A stretch of 64,000 nucleotides of DNA from Sphingomonas mollis (GTDB lineage Bacteria > Pseudomonadota > Alphaproteobacteria > Sphingomonadales > Sphingomonadaceae): positions 186,001-250,000 of the forward strand of contig NZ_JAELXS010000003.1 of the NCBI RefSeq assembly GCF_016427505.1, read 5' to 3'. A program made the translations under genes and the position numbers. Below the pieces are notes generated by a model, which did not search any database, was not told where the DNA came from, and was given only the letters and a program-made list of their open reading frames with translations. This document shows, piece by piece, positions 44,824 through 53,161 of this stretch (its first letter is position 1; the number at the start of each line of letters is the position of its first letter).

Positions 44824-45755
44824 CCCGTGCTGTGATCCCGGCTGCGATCCGCGTCGCGGCGCTCTATCGCTTCGCGCGGTTCGACGATCCCGTTGCAGTG
44901 CGCGACCGGCTGGAGACGGTCGCGAAGGCAGCGGGTATTCGCGGCACGCTGCTGATCGCGGCGGAGGGGATCAACGGCACGATCGCCGGTACGAACGAAG
45001 GGATCGACACAGTGCTGGCCGCCATTCGCGCGCTGCCCGGATGCGCCGACCTGACCCCCAAATTCGCCGAGGCCGCCACGATGCCGTTCCACCGGCTGAA
45101 GGTGCGGCTGAAGCGCGAGATCGTGACGATGGGCGTGGCCGACATCGATCCGCTGACCGAGGTCGGCACCTATGTCGCGCCGGCCGACTGGAACGCGCTG
45201 GTCGACGATCCCGACACCGTCGTGATCGACACGCGCAACGATTACGAGGTGGCGGTGGGCAGCTTCGCCGGCGCGGTCGATCCCGGCACCGCAAGCTTCC
45301 GCGACTTCCCGGCATGGTTCAACGCGCACCGCGACGAACTGGCGGGCAAACGGGTCGCGATGTTCTGTACCGGCGGCATCCGCTGCGAAAAGGCGACCGC
45401 GTTCCTGCGCCGCGAGGGCGTGGAGGATGTGTTCCACCTCGACGGCGGCATCCTGCGCTATCTGGAGGAAATGCCCACCGCCGACAGCCGCTGGCAGGGC
45501 GAATGCTTCGTGTTCGACGAGCGCGTGGCGGTGGGCCACGGCCTGACACCGGGCAGCCACGCGCTGTGTCGCGGTTGCCGCATGCCGGTAAGCGAAGCCG
45601 ACCGCGCCTCGCCGCTGTTCGTCGAAGGGGTCAGCTGCCCCCGCTGCCACGCCGCCCGCGACGACACGCAACGGGCGGGTTACGCGGAACGGCACCGACA
45701 GGCGCTGCTCGCCGAGGCACGGGGTGAGGCGCATGTCGGGCGGGTGCAGGGGTAG
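44820..45755 (+). CDS. trhO: tRNA uridine-34 hydroxylase, rhodanese family
   Basis: Cytoplasmic enzyme that hydroxylates U34 of certain tRNAs, leading to 5-methoxy- or 5-carboxymethoxyuridine. It has 311 residues. An N-terminal acylphosphatase-like domain (AAEGINGTIAGTNEGID) is followed by a rhodanese domain with the active Cys183 in MFCTGGIRCEKA. The C-terminal extension carries two CxxC pairs (CRGC, CPRC) that may bind zinc. It starts at GTG 44820 inside the thrC stop overlap, so the two genes are coupled, although no functional link between them is known. Confidence 0.93.
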   Translation: MTRAVIPAAIRVAALYRFARFDDPVAVRDRLETVAKAAGIRGTLLIAAEGINGTIAGTNEGIDTVLAAIRALPGCADLTPKFAEAATMPFHRLKVRLKREIVTMGVADIDPLTEVGTYVAPADWNALVDDPDTVVIDTRNDYEVAVGSFAGAVDPGTASFRDFPAWFNAHRDELAGKRVAMFCTGGIRCEKATAFLRREGVEDVFHLDGGILRYLEEMPTADSRWQGECFVFDERVAVGHGLTPGSHALCRGCRMPVSEADRASPLFVEGVSCPRCHAARDDTQRAGYAERHRQALLAEARGEAHVGRVQG

Positions 45756-45820
45756 GGTGGCTGATCTGCCGGCGGAGATCACGACATTTTTTACGACTAA
45801 GCCAGCGACATTTGCATAGG

Positions 45821-45884
45821 ATTTTTGCATCGTGTGAACACTCGGGCCATTTTCTGACGATGCGAAATTTGTGATTTTTGCATC
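45821..45884. repeat. Direct and inverted repeats of an 11-mer in an AT-rich spacer
   Basis: ATTTTTGCATC occurs at 45821-45831 and again at 45874-45884. A near-inverse copy, GATGCGAAA at 45859-45867, can pair with the second copy. The 194-bp spacer 45756-45949 is much richer in A+T than the flanks and otherwise holds no gene. It could be the promoter/operator of the accessory gene at 45950 or the scar of an insertion; I cannot decide. Confidence 0.55.
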
Positions 45885-45949
45885 AGGGCCTGTGAGGTCG
45901 CTGGAAACCGGTCATTGACCGGAACTCGGATTATGCTGACAAACCAAGC

Positions 45950-46426
45950 ATGACTAAGCGCACCTCGGCCGTCTTCACGCTTCTGATCTTCGTATCGACA
46001 TCGGTAACGGCACAGCAGACTCCATCAGCGGCTGACATGGAGCGCATGGTGAGCCAGCTACAAGCGAGGCATATCTCAGCAAATGCGCCACCTGACTCAA
46101 GCTTCAGCAAAATTCTTGATCGCGATGTTCGAGCCTACCTCGCAGCGCACCAGCTACCTTCCAAGAAGGTGATGATCGAATCGCTTCGAAAAGGCGCGAC
46201 ACAGAGTGGAGTGTCGTATCCAAAATACTACATCTGGATTCGTGCGACGGATGCGGCAAGCCACCATGTTGAGGGTGCAATGCGTGTCGCGGCTATCGAC
46301 CGAGTTAAATTCGAAGTTACTGACTTCACGCCTACCGATACGATCCGAACCGATCCAGCGTCACTCGCCGCCATTTATCCATCGCCCATCATACCTGCCA
46401 TCCGACAGCACGCTGCAATTCGGTAG
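45950..46426 (+). CDS. Secreted hypothetical protein of lower GC
   Basis: I do not recognise this protein of 158 residues. It has a Sec signal peptide (MTKRTSAVFTLLIFVSTSVTAQ). The mature part starts with a helical stretch (ADMERMVSQLQARH), then a mixed region with PKYYIWIRATDAASHHVEGA and VAAIDRVKFEVTDFTPTD that looks like beta strands. Codon use is clearly less GC-biased than in the neighbours, and the gene sits in an AT-rich patch between trhO and the convergent vgr-related gene. That pattern suggests horizontal acquisition. No neighbouring gene hints at its function. Confidence 0.65.
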   Translation: MTKRTSAVFTLLIFVSTSVTAQQTPSAADMERMVSQLQARHISANAPPDSSFSKILDRDVRAYLAAHQLPSKKVMIESLRKGATQSGVSYPKYYIWIRATDAASHHVEGAMRVAAIDRVKFEVTDFTPTDTIRTDPASLAAIYPSPIIPAIRQHAAIR

Positions 46427-46497
46427 GGCCACCTGCTTGTAGGTGATTGTCGGCCGGACCTTCACATCGTTCTGTTGCAAAACTTTCAATCTCCGCA

Positions 46498-46983
46498 TCA
46501 CCGAAACCCCCGCAACAAACTCTCATACACCTCCAGCGCCGGCGCCCCCGGCACCTCTTCGCCCTCGCGTAGCAGATAGGCGTGGCGGATGATTTCCGCC
46601 TGTTGTTCCAGACCATAGCGCACCAGCGGCCAGCCCGGTTTGATCGTGTAGCTGTACCGGCAGAACGGCGCGCGAGCGAGGGGGAGGTAGATGCCGCGCT
46701 GCCATTGCCAGACATGGGCGAGTTCATGGACGAACAGGCCGCGCCGGTCGATATCCGCCTCGGCGAAATCGTCGCTCCACCCGTCGCCGTGCGGGTGGAA
46801 ATGGATGTGGCCGCACGGCGCCATCGCGACCTGTCGCGGTTGGAAGAACGCCCATTTCCGCCGCCTGATTTCCACCCCGGTCAGGTCGATGCGATCGCCA
46901 TAGACCGACCGGGCCAGCGCAATCTCGCCCGGTGTCAGTCGGCGTGCCGCGCCCGGGGCCATTCCTGAAGGCGTGGTCGCCAT
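46498..46983 (-). CDS. Small HExxH metalloprotease-like protein ('vgr-related' family)
   Basis: A soluble protein of 161 residues with a single zincin-type motif, FVHELAHVWQWQ (His-Glu-Leu-Ala-His). Upstream is the basic RRRKWAFFQPRQVAMAPCG stretch and HIHFHPHGDGW, and an Arg/Gly-rich C-terminus follows. Related short proteins in sphingomonads are often labelled 'vgr related', a label that does not show a type VI link. The metal motif suggests a small peptidase or peptidase-like domain, but activity is unproven. Its ATG overlaps the stop of the upstream PCu(A)C gene (TAATG), so the two are co-expressed. Confidence 0.75.
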   Translation of the reverse strand: MATTPSGMAPGAARRLTPGEIALARSVYGDRIDLTGVEIRRRKWAFFQPRQVAMAPCGHIHFHPHGDGWSDDFAEADIDRRGLFVHELAHVWQWQRGIYLPLARAPFCRYSYTIKPGWPLVRYGLEQQAEIIRHAYLLREGEEVPGAPALEVYESLLRGFR

Positions 46984-47444
46984 TATTCGGGCGCGGGATC
47001 GCCGGCGCCGACCGCCACTGCCTTGCGCTGGATGCGCGATCCGTCGGCGAAGGTGAAGGTCAGCAGGGTGTTGTCGCCCGGTTTCAGGTCGCGGCTGACC
47101 CCGAACAGCATCAGGTGGCGGCCCCCCGGCTGGAACGTCACCTCGCCACCGGCGGGCAGGGGGATGCTGTCGATCTTCGCCATCGTCGCCATGCCGCCCG
47201 ACATCATCGATTCGTGCATCTCGGTCCGGATCGCATAGTCGGTGGACACCGCGACCAGCGTCGTCGCGGCCGCGCCGCCGTGCAGCGTGAAATACCCCGA
47301 TCCGGGCCGTCCCTCGACGGCGGGCAGGCGGACCCAGGCGTGATCCGCCTCGATCGCGGCGGGCTTCAGGCATCCCGTCAGGAGCAGCGCCCCCCCCACT
47401 ACCGGCGCCACCACCGGCGCCACCATCGCCATCATCGCCCGCAT
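46983..47444 (-). CDS. PCu(A)C-type periplasmic copper chaperone
   Basis: A 153-residue copper-binding protein. ATG 47444 is preferred over GTG 47453 because a GGGAG motif lies eight bases upstream. The N-terminus is a lipoprotein signal ending in GALLLTGC. The Cu(I) motif is present: Met and His in TEMHESMMSGGMATM, then HLMLFG about 30 residues later, within the usual cupredoxin-like fold. Such proteins deliver copper to the CuA or CuB site of cytochrome oxidase. No oxidase or Sco gene is in the window. It is coupled to the downstream HExxH protein and divergent from dnaK. Confidence 0.9.
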   Translation of the reverse strand: MRAMMAMVAPVVAPVVGGALLLTGCLKPAAIEADHAWVRLPAVEGRPGSGYFTLHGGAAATTLVAVSTDYAIRTEMHESMMSGGMATMAKIDSIPLPAGGEVTFQPGGRHLMLFGVSRDLKPGDNTLLTFTFADGSRIQRKAVAVGAGDPAPE

Positions 47445-47529
47445 GCCCGCCACTCCCGTTTCATGCGGGGCTCACCCGCATCCTGTTGCATCATCGTCAC
47501 GCTGGAGCGGTTCGTAGGTTCCACGCCTT

Positions 47530-47557
47530 CTTGCGGCAAGCGACATGCCACCTATAT
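47530..47557 (+). promoter_or_regulatory. Sigma-32 (RpoH) promoter of dnaK
   Basis: CTTG at 47530-47533 is followed after exactly 17 bases by CCTATAT at 47551-47557. This fits the alphaproteobacterial heat-shock promoter (CTTG-N17/18-CYTATNT). It lies about 85 bases upstream of the dnaK start, leaving a leader of roughly 75-80 bases. Confidence 0.8.
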
Positions 47558-47642
47558 CGCGCCCATCACCCGGAGATTGCGCTTCCGTAACGGAGCGTGA
47601 TCGCAAGGCTTTTTTTAATGTGATGAGGGGCATCAAGGACTC

Positions 47643-49550
47643 ATGGCAAAAGTAATCGGTATCGATCTGGGCACGACCAACAGCTGCGTTTCCGTCATGG
47701 AAGGCGGCAAGCCCAAGGTGATCGAGAATGCGGAGGGCGCCCGTACCACGCCCTCGATCGTCGCCTTCGCCAAGGATGGCGAGCGTCTGGTCGGCCAGCC
47801 CGCCAAGCGGCAGGCCGTGACCAACGGCGACAACACGATCTTCGCGGTGAAGCGCCTGATCGGCCGCCGCTTCGACGATCCGATCACCAAGAAGGACACC
47901 GAGCTGGTCCCGTACAAGATCGCGCGCGGTCCGAACGGCGACGCATGGGTCTCGGCCGGCGGCAAGGATTACTCGCCGTCGCAGATCAGCGCCTTCACGC
48001 TCCAGAAGATGAAGGAAACCGCCGAGTCCTATCTGGGCGAGACGGTGACGCAGGCGGTCATCACCGTGCCGGCGTATTTCAACGACGCCCAGCGTCAGGC
48101 GACCAAGGACGCCGGCCAGATCGCCGGTCTCGAAGTGCTGCGCATCATCAACGAGCCGACCGCGGCGGCGCTCGCCTATGGGCTGGAGAAGCAGGACGGC
48201 AAGACGATCGCGGTCTATGACCTTGGCGGCGGTACGTTCGACGTCTCGATCCTGGAGATCGGCGACGGCGTGTTCGAGGTGAAGGCCACGAACGGCGACA
48301 CGTTCCTGGGCGGCGAGGACTTCGACAACAAGATCGTCCAGTATCTGGCGGACGAATTCAAGAAGGCCGAGGGTATCGACCTCGCCAAGGACAAGCTGGC
48401 GCTGCAGCGGCTGAAGGAAGCCGCCGAGAAGGCGAAGATCGAGTTGTCGTCGGCGGCCTCGACCGAGGTCAACCTGCCCTTCATCACCGCGGACCAGAAC
48501 GGGCCGAAACATCTGGTGAAGACGATCAACCGCGCCGATCTGGAGCGGCTGGTCGATGACCTCATCAAGCGCACGATCGATCCGATGAAGAAGGCGCTGG
48601 CCGATGCCGGCGTGAAGACCGACGACATCAGCGAAGTCGTGCTGGTCGGCGGCATGACCCGCATGCCCAAGGTGCGCGAGGCCGTGAAGGCATTCTTCGG
48701 CAAGGAGCCGCACACCGGCGTGAACCCGGATGAAGTCGTGGCGATGGGCGCCGCCATTCAGGCGGGCGTGCTGCAGGGCGACGTCAAGGACGTGCTGCTG
48801 CTCGACGTGACGCCGCTGTCGCTGGGCATCGAGACGCTGGGTGGCGTGTTCACCCGGATGATCGACCGCAACACGACCATCCCGACCAAGAAATCGCAGA
48901 CCTATTCGACCGCCGACGACAACCAGGGCGCGGTGACGATCCGCGTGTTCCAGGGCGAGCGCGAGATGGCGGCGGACAACAAGCTGCTCGGCCAGTTCGA
49001 TCTCGTCGGCATCCCGCCGGCACCGCGCGGCGTGCCGCAGATCGAGGTGACGTTCGACATCGACGCCAATGGCCTGGTCAACGTGTCCGCCAAGGACAAG
49101 GGCACGGGCAAGGAACAGCAGATCCGCATCCAGGCATCGGGTGGCCTGTCGGACAGCGACATCGACCAGATGGTCCGTGACGCCGAGCAGTTCGCCGAGG
49201 AAGACAAGAAGCGTCGGGCCGGTGCCGAGGCGAAGAACAATGCCGAATCGCTGATCCACACCACCGAACGCCAGCTGGCCGACAATGGCGACAAGGTCGA
49301 CGAGGCGCTGAAGTCGGAAATCCAGGCCGCAATCGATGCCGCGAAGGCATCGGTCGAGGGTGGCGATCCGGATGCGATGAACGAAAAGGCGCAGGCACTG
49401 GCGCAGGTCGCGATGAAGCTGGGTCAGGCGATCTACGAGAAGCAGGCGCAGTCCGAAGCATCGCCGCAGGGCGACGGTGCGCCCGAGGCGAAGGCCGACG
49501 ACGTGGTCGATGCCGAATTCTCGGAAGTCGACGACTCGCACAAGGCATAA
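47643..49550 (+). CDS. dnaK: Chaperone DnaK (Hsp70)
   Basis: ATP-dependent cytosolic chaperone that works with DnaJ and GrpE. It has 635 residues, full length. The nucleotide-binding domain starts [18 protein letters not shown], with phosphate loop motif [13 protein letters not shown] (about 195) and [12 protein letters not shown]. The substrate-binding domain includes [17 protein letters not shown] and [20 protein letters not shown]. The C-terminal lid ends in an acidic tail ([12 protein letters not shown]). The gene has a textbook RpoH promoter. It is followed by a strong hairpin and then dnaJ, the usual alphaproteobacterial order. Confidence 0.99.
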   Translation: MAKVIGIDLGTTNSCVSVMEGGKPKVIENAEGARTTPSIVAFAKDGERLVGQPAKRQAVTNGDNTIFAVKRLIGRRFDDPITKKDTELVPYKIARGPNGDAWVSAGGKDYSPSQISAFTLQKMKETAESYLGETVTQAVITVPAYFNDAQRQATKDAGQIAGLEVLRIINEPTAAALAYGLEKQDGKTIAVYDLGGGTFDVSILEIGDGVFEVKATNGDTFLGGEDFDNKIVQYLADEFKKAEGIDLAKDKLALQRLKEAAEKAKIELSSAASTEVNLPFITADQNGPKHLVKTINRADLERLVDDLIKRTIDPMKKALADAGVKTDDISEVVLVGGMTRMPKVREAVKAFFGKEPHTGVNPDEVVAMGAAIQAGVLQGDVKDVLLLDVTPLSLGIETLGGVFTRMIDRNTTIPTKKSQTYSTADDNQGAVTIRVFQGEREMAADNKLLGQFDLVGIPPAPRGVPQIEVTFDIDANGLVNVSAKDKGTGKEQQIRIQASGGLSDSDIDQMVRDAEQFAEEDKKRRAGAEAKNNAESLIHTTERQLADNGDKVDEALKSEIQAAIDAAKASVEGGDPDAMNEKAQALAQVAMKLGQAIYEKQAQSEASPQGDGAPEAKADDVVDAEFSEVDDSHKA

Positions 49551-49563
49551 CGACACCATGATC

Positions 49564-49611
49564 GCGCCCCGTCATCCCATCGGCCGTCCCGGCCGGGGGA
49601 TGGCGGGGCGC
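49564..49611 (+). terminator. Strong hairpin between dnaK and dnaJ
   Basis: A stem of about 15 bp (outer GCGCCCC with GGGGCGC, inner CATCCC with GGGATG, plus a G-U pair) encloses a smaller GGCC/GGCC stem. TTTCT follows directly. It starts 14 bases after the dnaK stop and ends 17 bases before the dnaJ start. It probably reduces read-through so that less DnaJ than DnaK is made, or protects the dnaK 3' end. Confidence 0.72.
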
Positions 49612-49627
49612 TTTCTGTGAGGCGATC

Positions 49628-50755
49628 ATGAGCACCCAGATCGACTATTACGAACTGCTCGAATGCGAGCGGACCGCGGATGCGGGGACGATCAAGACGT
49701 CCTACCGCAAGCTCGCAATGAAATATCACCCGGACAAGAATGCCGGGTGCAAGGATTCGGAATCGAAGTTCAAGGCGGTGTCGGAAGCGTACGACATCCT
49801 GAAAGACCCGCAGAAGCGGGCCGCCTATGACCGGTTCGGGCATGCCGCGTTCCAGAACGGTGGCGGCGGTGGTGCGGGCGCGCAGGACTTCGGCGGCTTC
49901 TCCGACATCTTCGAAAGCGTGTTCGGTGAATTCATGGGCGGGCGCGGCGGTGGCGGTGGCCGCCAGCAGGCGCGGCGCGGCGCCGATCTGCGCTACGATA
50001 TGGAAATCACGCTGGAAGAGGCGTTCCACGGCAAGTCGACCGAGATCACCGTCGATGTCTCGGCCGAATGCGATACCTGCCACGGATCTGGCGCGAAGCC
50101 CGGCACGCATGCTTCCACCTGCCGCCAGTGCAATGGTCATGGCAAGGTGCGCGCGCAACAGGGCTTCTTCGTGGTCGAGCGCGCCTGCCCGGTCTGTCAG
50201 GGATCGGGTCAGGTCATCGCGGACCCGTGCACCGATTGCCGGGGCGAGGGCCGGGTCGACAAGACCAAGACGCTTGCCGTCAACGTACCGGCCGGTGTGG
50301 ATGAGGGCACCCGTATCCGCCTGACCGGCGAGGGCGAGGCGGGACCGCGCGGCGCGCCGGCCGGTGACCTTTACATCTTCCTGCACGTGAAGCGGCACGC
50401 GTTCTTCGAGCGTGAAGGCACGACCCTGTTCGCGCGCGCACCGATCAGCTTCACCACCGCCGCCCTCGGCGGATCGCTGGCGATTCCCGGCCTCGACGGC
50501 AGCACGCACGAGATCAAGATCCCGGCCGGCGTCCAGTCGGGCAAGCAACTGCGCCAGCGCGGCGCGGGTATGCCGGTGTTGCAAGGGCGTGGCGCGGGCG
50601 ATCTGGTGATCCAGATCGAGGTGGAAACCCCCACCCGCCTGTCCACCCGCCAGCGCGAGCTGCTGGAGATGTTCCGCGAGACGGAAACCGGCGACGAATG
50701 CCCGGCCAGCCAGGGGTTCTTCGCGAAGTTGAAGGGTGTGTTCGCCGGGGAGTGA
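49628..50755 (+). CDS. dnaJ: Co-chaperone DnaJ (Hsp40)
   Basis: Stimulates DnaK ATPase and delivers unfolded substrates. It has 375 residues and all class-I parts: the J domain (residues ~5-70) with YHPDKN, a Gly/Phe-rich linker ([14 protein letters not shown]), and four zinc-finger repeats ([32 protein letters not shown]). The C-terminal peptide-binding domains follow ([17 protein letters not shown]). No separate promoter is evident in the 77-base gap from dnaK. Confidence 0.98.
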   Translation: MSTQIDYYELLECERTADAGTIKTSYRKLAMKYHPDKNAGCKDSESKFKAVSEAYDILKDPQKRAAYDRFGHAAFQNGGGGGAGAQDFGGFSDIFESVFGEFMGGRGGGGGRQQARRGADLRYDMEITLEEAFHGKSTEITVDVSAECDTCHGSGAKPGTHASTCRQCNGHGKVRAQQGFFVVERACPVCQGSGQVIADPCTDCRGEGRVDKTKTLAVNVPAGVDEGTRIRLTGEGEAGPRGAPAGDLYIFLHVKRHAFFEREGTTLFARAPISFTTAALGGSLAIPGLDGSTHEIKIPAGVQSGKQLRQRGAGMPVLQGRGAGDLVIQIEVETPTRLSTRQRELLEMFRETETGDECPASQGFFAKLKGVFAGE

Positions 50756-50847
50756 CCGGTCGATCGGTCACCTCATACTTGAAGCCAGTGACGTCCGGTT
50801 TGCCCGCCCTTGTTACAGGGGCGGGCAACCGGTCGTACGACGCTGGT

Positions 50848-50934
50848 TCAGAGAGTGGTGAAGACCACTCCGACCACCAGCGCCTGTGCCGCGATCGCCA
50901 GCATGGAGCTGGTCACGGTTTCGAACATGCGCAT
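50848..50934 (-). CDS. Possible very small membrane protein, 28 residues
   Basis: A short frame with ATG 50934..50932, six bases after a GGAGA ribosome-binding site, and stop TGA. The peptide begins MRMFETVTSSML and continues as one hydrophobic helix ending VVGVVFTTL. It is too short for standard ORF callers. The clear ribosome-binding site, single membrane-type segment and otherwise gene-free surroundings favour coding. It converges with dnaJ. A perfect 7-bp dyad lies about 87 bases upstream (51021). No function can be assigned. Confidence 0.5.
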   Translation of the reverse strand: MRMFETVTSSMLAIAAQALVVGVVFTTL

Positions 50935-51020
50935 GTAAGGTCTCCGATGCCGGAGAAATATCCGGCAAGCGCGATATGGCGATCATGTCGTGCTGACGCA
51001 ATTTTGTAACAGTCCATCGC

Positions 51021-51039
51021 AGTTGCATTATTTGCAACT
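51021..51039. promoter_or_regulatory. Perfect dyad AGTTGCA-N5-TGCAACT
   Basis: A 7-bp perfect inverted repeat with a five-base AT spacer sits 87 bp upstream of the small frame at 50934. The size and symmetry suit a dimeric repressor site. The stretch 50935-51641 (707 bp) otherwise holds only a degenerate coding remnant and the family-6 repeat copy B. Confidence 0.4.
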
Positions 51040-51242
51040 TAGACTGCCGCCGACGTCGGTCATCCCGGATCGGGGAAGCGGTCAGGCACCGCTATCTTGC
51101 TATTCGCCGCCACGTGTCCTTCACTCCAGTCTCTTCGCAGAGAAAGATAATGATGCTCCGTCGCCTGTAAGCCTTGCCGATCCTCTCTGCCGTCATCGCA
51201 CGATGGCGGTGGCCGCCCCCAAACGCCACCCTGGATATCGGT

Positions 51243-51490
51243 CGCCAGCTTCGATGCCCTGCCTCAGCCGCTGCCGCTTTCCTATCACGCCGGCGACGGA
51301 CGGGCGGACGTGGCAACGGCCCGCGCGCAATCAAGGCGCACAAGCTGTTGCCGATCGATCTCGGCCAGTGTGCCGGCGCTGTTGATCGTCGATTCAAAGA
51401 CCAACCGCCTCGTCAATCGTGGCCGCGAAACCGCGCTCGCCGATGCCCGCAGCCTGACGCCGCAGGCGCTGGCGGACCCGGACGGCCTAG
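51243..51490 (+). pseudogene. Possible remnant of a thioredoxin-fold (nucleoredoxin-like) gene
   Basis: One forward frame reads SFDALPQPLPLSYHAGDG and later VPALLIVDSKTNRLVNRGRE and ALADARSLTPQAL. This resembles the C-terminal half of nucleoredoxin/TlpA-like proteins, where 'GIPALLIVD' precedes the last strands. The part between (near 51330) fits better in another frame (AIKAHKLLPI), and no start codon, ribosome-binding site or CxxC half is present. I read it as a frameshifted, truncated remnant. Similarity is from memory of the fold pattern only, so confidence is low. Confidence 0.22.
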
Positions 51491-51507
51491 GTCGGACACA
51501 GACCCAT

Positions 51508-51585
51508 CCGTCTTTGCGAGCGAAGCGAAGCAACCCAGAGCAGCACGTGATGCCCTGAGTTGCTTCGCTTCGCTCGCAAAGACGG
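51508..51585. repeat. Inverted repeat, family 6, copy B
   Basis: Arms 51508-51538 and 51555-51585 carry the same TTGCGAGCGAAGCGAAGCAA-type core as copy A at 43453, with two mismatches between arms. The loop AGCAGCACGTGATGCC is the reverse complement of the copy A loop with two differences, so the element is inserted in the opposite orientation. It lies between the degenerate remnant and the 3' end of purB. Confidence 0.86.
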
Positions 51586-51641
51586 GTAGACCGACGTCAT
51601 CATATTCCAGATCGCCCCAACCGTCCGCTACGGGCGCGGCG

Positions 51642-52958
51642 TCAGACCGCGCCGAACACCCGCGCGAAGATCGTGTCGACATGCTTGTAATGATAATCGA
51701 GATCGAACTTCGACTCGATCTCCGCGACCGGCAGCGCGGCCGTCACGTCGGCATCCGCCTTCAACAGGTCGAGCAGCGATAGCTCGCCATCGGATTCCCA
51801 CACCCGCATCGCGTTGCGCTGGACGAGACGATAGGAATCCTCGCGGCTGACCCCGGCCTGCGTCAGCGCCAGCAGCACGCGCTGCGAATGGACCAGTCCA
51901 CCCATCCGGTGCAGGTTCTTCGCCATCCGCGCCGGATACACGACCAGCTTGTCCATCACCCCGGTCAGCCGCGCGAGCGCGAAGTCGAGCGTGATCGTGG
52001 CGTCGGGGCCGATATAGCGTTCGACCGACGAATGGCTGATGTCGCGCTCATGCCACAGCGCCACATTCTCCAGCGCCGGCGTGACATAACCGCGCACCAT
52101 GCGGGCGAGGCCGGTCAGGTTCTCGGTCAGCACCGGGTTGCGCTTGTGCGGCATCGCCGACGATCCCTTCTGGCCGGGGGAGAAATACTCCTCCGCCTCC
52201 AGCACCTCGGTGCGTTGCAGGTGACGAACCTCGGTCGACAGCCGCTCGATCGAACTGGCGATGACGCCTAGCGTGGCGAAGAACATCGCATGGCGATCAC
52301 GTGGGATGACCTGGGTCGATACGGGTTCGACCGTCAGGCCCAGTTTGCCGGCGACATATTCCTCCACGAACGGATCGATATTGGCGAAGGTGCCCACCGC
52401 GCCGGAGATCGCGCAGGTGGCGATATCGGCGCGCGCGGCGACCAGCCGGTCGCGGTTGCGGGCGAATTCGGCATAGGCCTGTGCCAGCTTCAGCCCGAAG
52501 GTGACGGGCTCGGCATGGATGCCGTGGCTGCGGCCGATCGTCGGCGTCAGCTTGTGTTCGATCGCACGGCGCTTCAGCACGTCGAGCAACTGGTCGAGAT
52601 CGGCGAGCAGGATGTCGGCGGCGCGCGCCAGTTGCACCGCGAGGCAGGTGTCGAGCACGTCGGACGAGGTCATGCCCTGATGCAGGAAGCGCGCTTCCGG
52701 CCCGGTCCGCTCGCTGACATGGGTCAGGAAGGCGATGACGTCGTGCTTGGTCTCCGCCTCGATCGCATCGATGCGGGCGACGTCGAACGGGCCGGCGGCG
52801 GCATCGGCTTCCCAGATGCGGGCGGCGGCCTCCTTCGGCACGACGCCCAGCGCGGCGAGGGCATCGGTGGCGTGCGCCTCGATCTCGAACCAGATGCGAA
52901 AGCGCGCCTCTGGCGTCCAGAGCGCGGCCATGGGGGCACGGGAATAGCGGGGGATCAT
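51642..52958 (-). CDS. purB: Adenylosuccinate lyase
   Basis: Cleaves SAICAR and adenylosuccinate in purine synthesis; cytoplasmic homotetramer. It has 438 residues from ATG 52958 (MIPRYSRAPMAALWTPE). The superfamily signature GSSAMPHKRNP holds the catalytic Ser loop, and the base-providing His region is TIGRSHGIHAEP. HQGMTSSDVLDT forms the second substrate-binding stretch. The frame extends to 53033, but the upstream residues are implausible. It is a single gene flanked by a repeat and the EcfG-type promoter region. Confidence 0.97.
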   Translation of the reverse strand: MIPRYSRAPMAALWTPEARFRIWFEIEAHATDALAALGVVPKEAAARIWEADAAAGPFDVARIDAIEAETKHDVIAFLTHVSERTGPEARFLHQGMTSSDVLDTCLAVQLARAADILLADLDQLLDVLKRRAIEHKLTPTIGRSHGIHAEPVTFGLKLAQAYAEFARNRDRLVAARADIATCAISGAVGTFANIDPFVEEYVAGKLGLTVEPVSTQVIPRDRHAMFFATLGVIASSIERLSTEVRHLQRTEVLEAEEYFSPGQKGSSAMPHKRNPVLTENLTGLARMVRGYVTPALENVALWHERDISHSSVERYIGPDATITLDFALARLTGVMDKLVVYPARMAKNLHRMGGLVHSQRVLLALTQAGVSREDSYRLVQRNAMRVWESDGELSLLDLLKADADVTAALPVAEIESKFDLDYHYKHVDTIFARVFGAV

Positions 52959-53061
52959 GATACCTCGTCTCGGTTCGGCCACGGGTCGTCGTGACTCCGC
53001 CCCGGGGGCGGGACGAGTTGCCGTTAGCAGCACTCGCGCCCCCCTTCAAATCCCGTCACGG

Positions 53062-53087
53062 GGAACATACCTACAGTATTGACGGTT
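53062..53087 (+). promoter_or_regulatory. Candidate EcfG (general stress sigma) promoter of the EF-hand gene
   Basis: GGAAC at 53062-53066, 17 bases, then GGTT at 53084-53087, about 75 bases ahead of the EF-hand start. It has the same spacing and boxes as the site before glgX (35167). It differs from the EcfG consensus only in the first base of CGTT. Confidence 0.42.
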
Positions 53088-53161
53088 GTACCGCACAGAT
53101 TTCCACGCCGGCATCCAAGCATTGCGAGTGAGGCCGGTGCTACTATCGAAGGAGACATGAT

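Noticed and set aside
45756..45949. Terminal inverted repeats of a Tn3-type transposon
   Set aside because: The spacer has AT-rich repeats and a TTTTCTGA string, but no match to a known end that I can defend and no transposase or resolvase nearby.
47472..49559. A 695-codon open frame antisense to dnaK
   Set aside because: It mirrors the codon positions of dnaK, is rich in Arg, Leu and Gly without domain motifs, and vanishes in function against an intact dnaK. It is a high-GC shadow.
43453..51585. CRISPR array
   Set aside because: The repeats are isolated, inverted and few, with no regular spacers and no cas genes.
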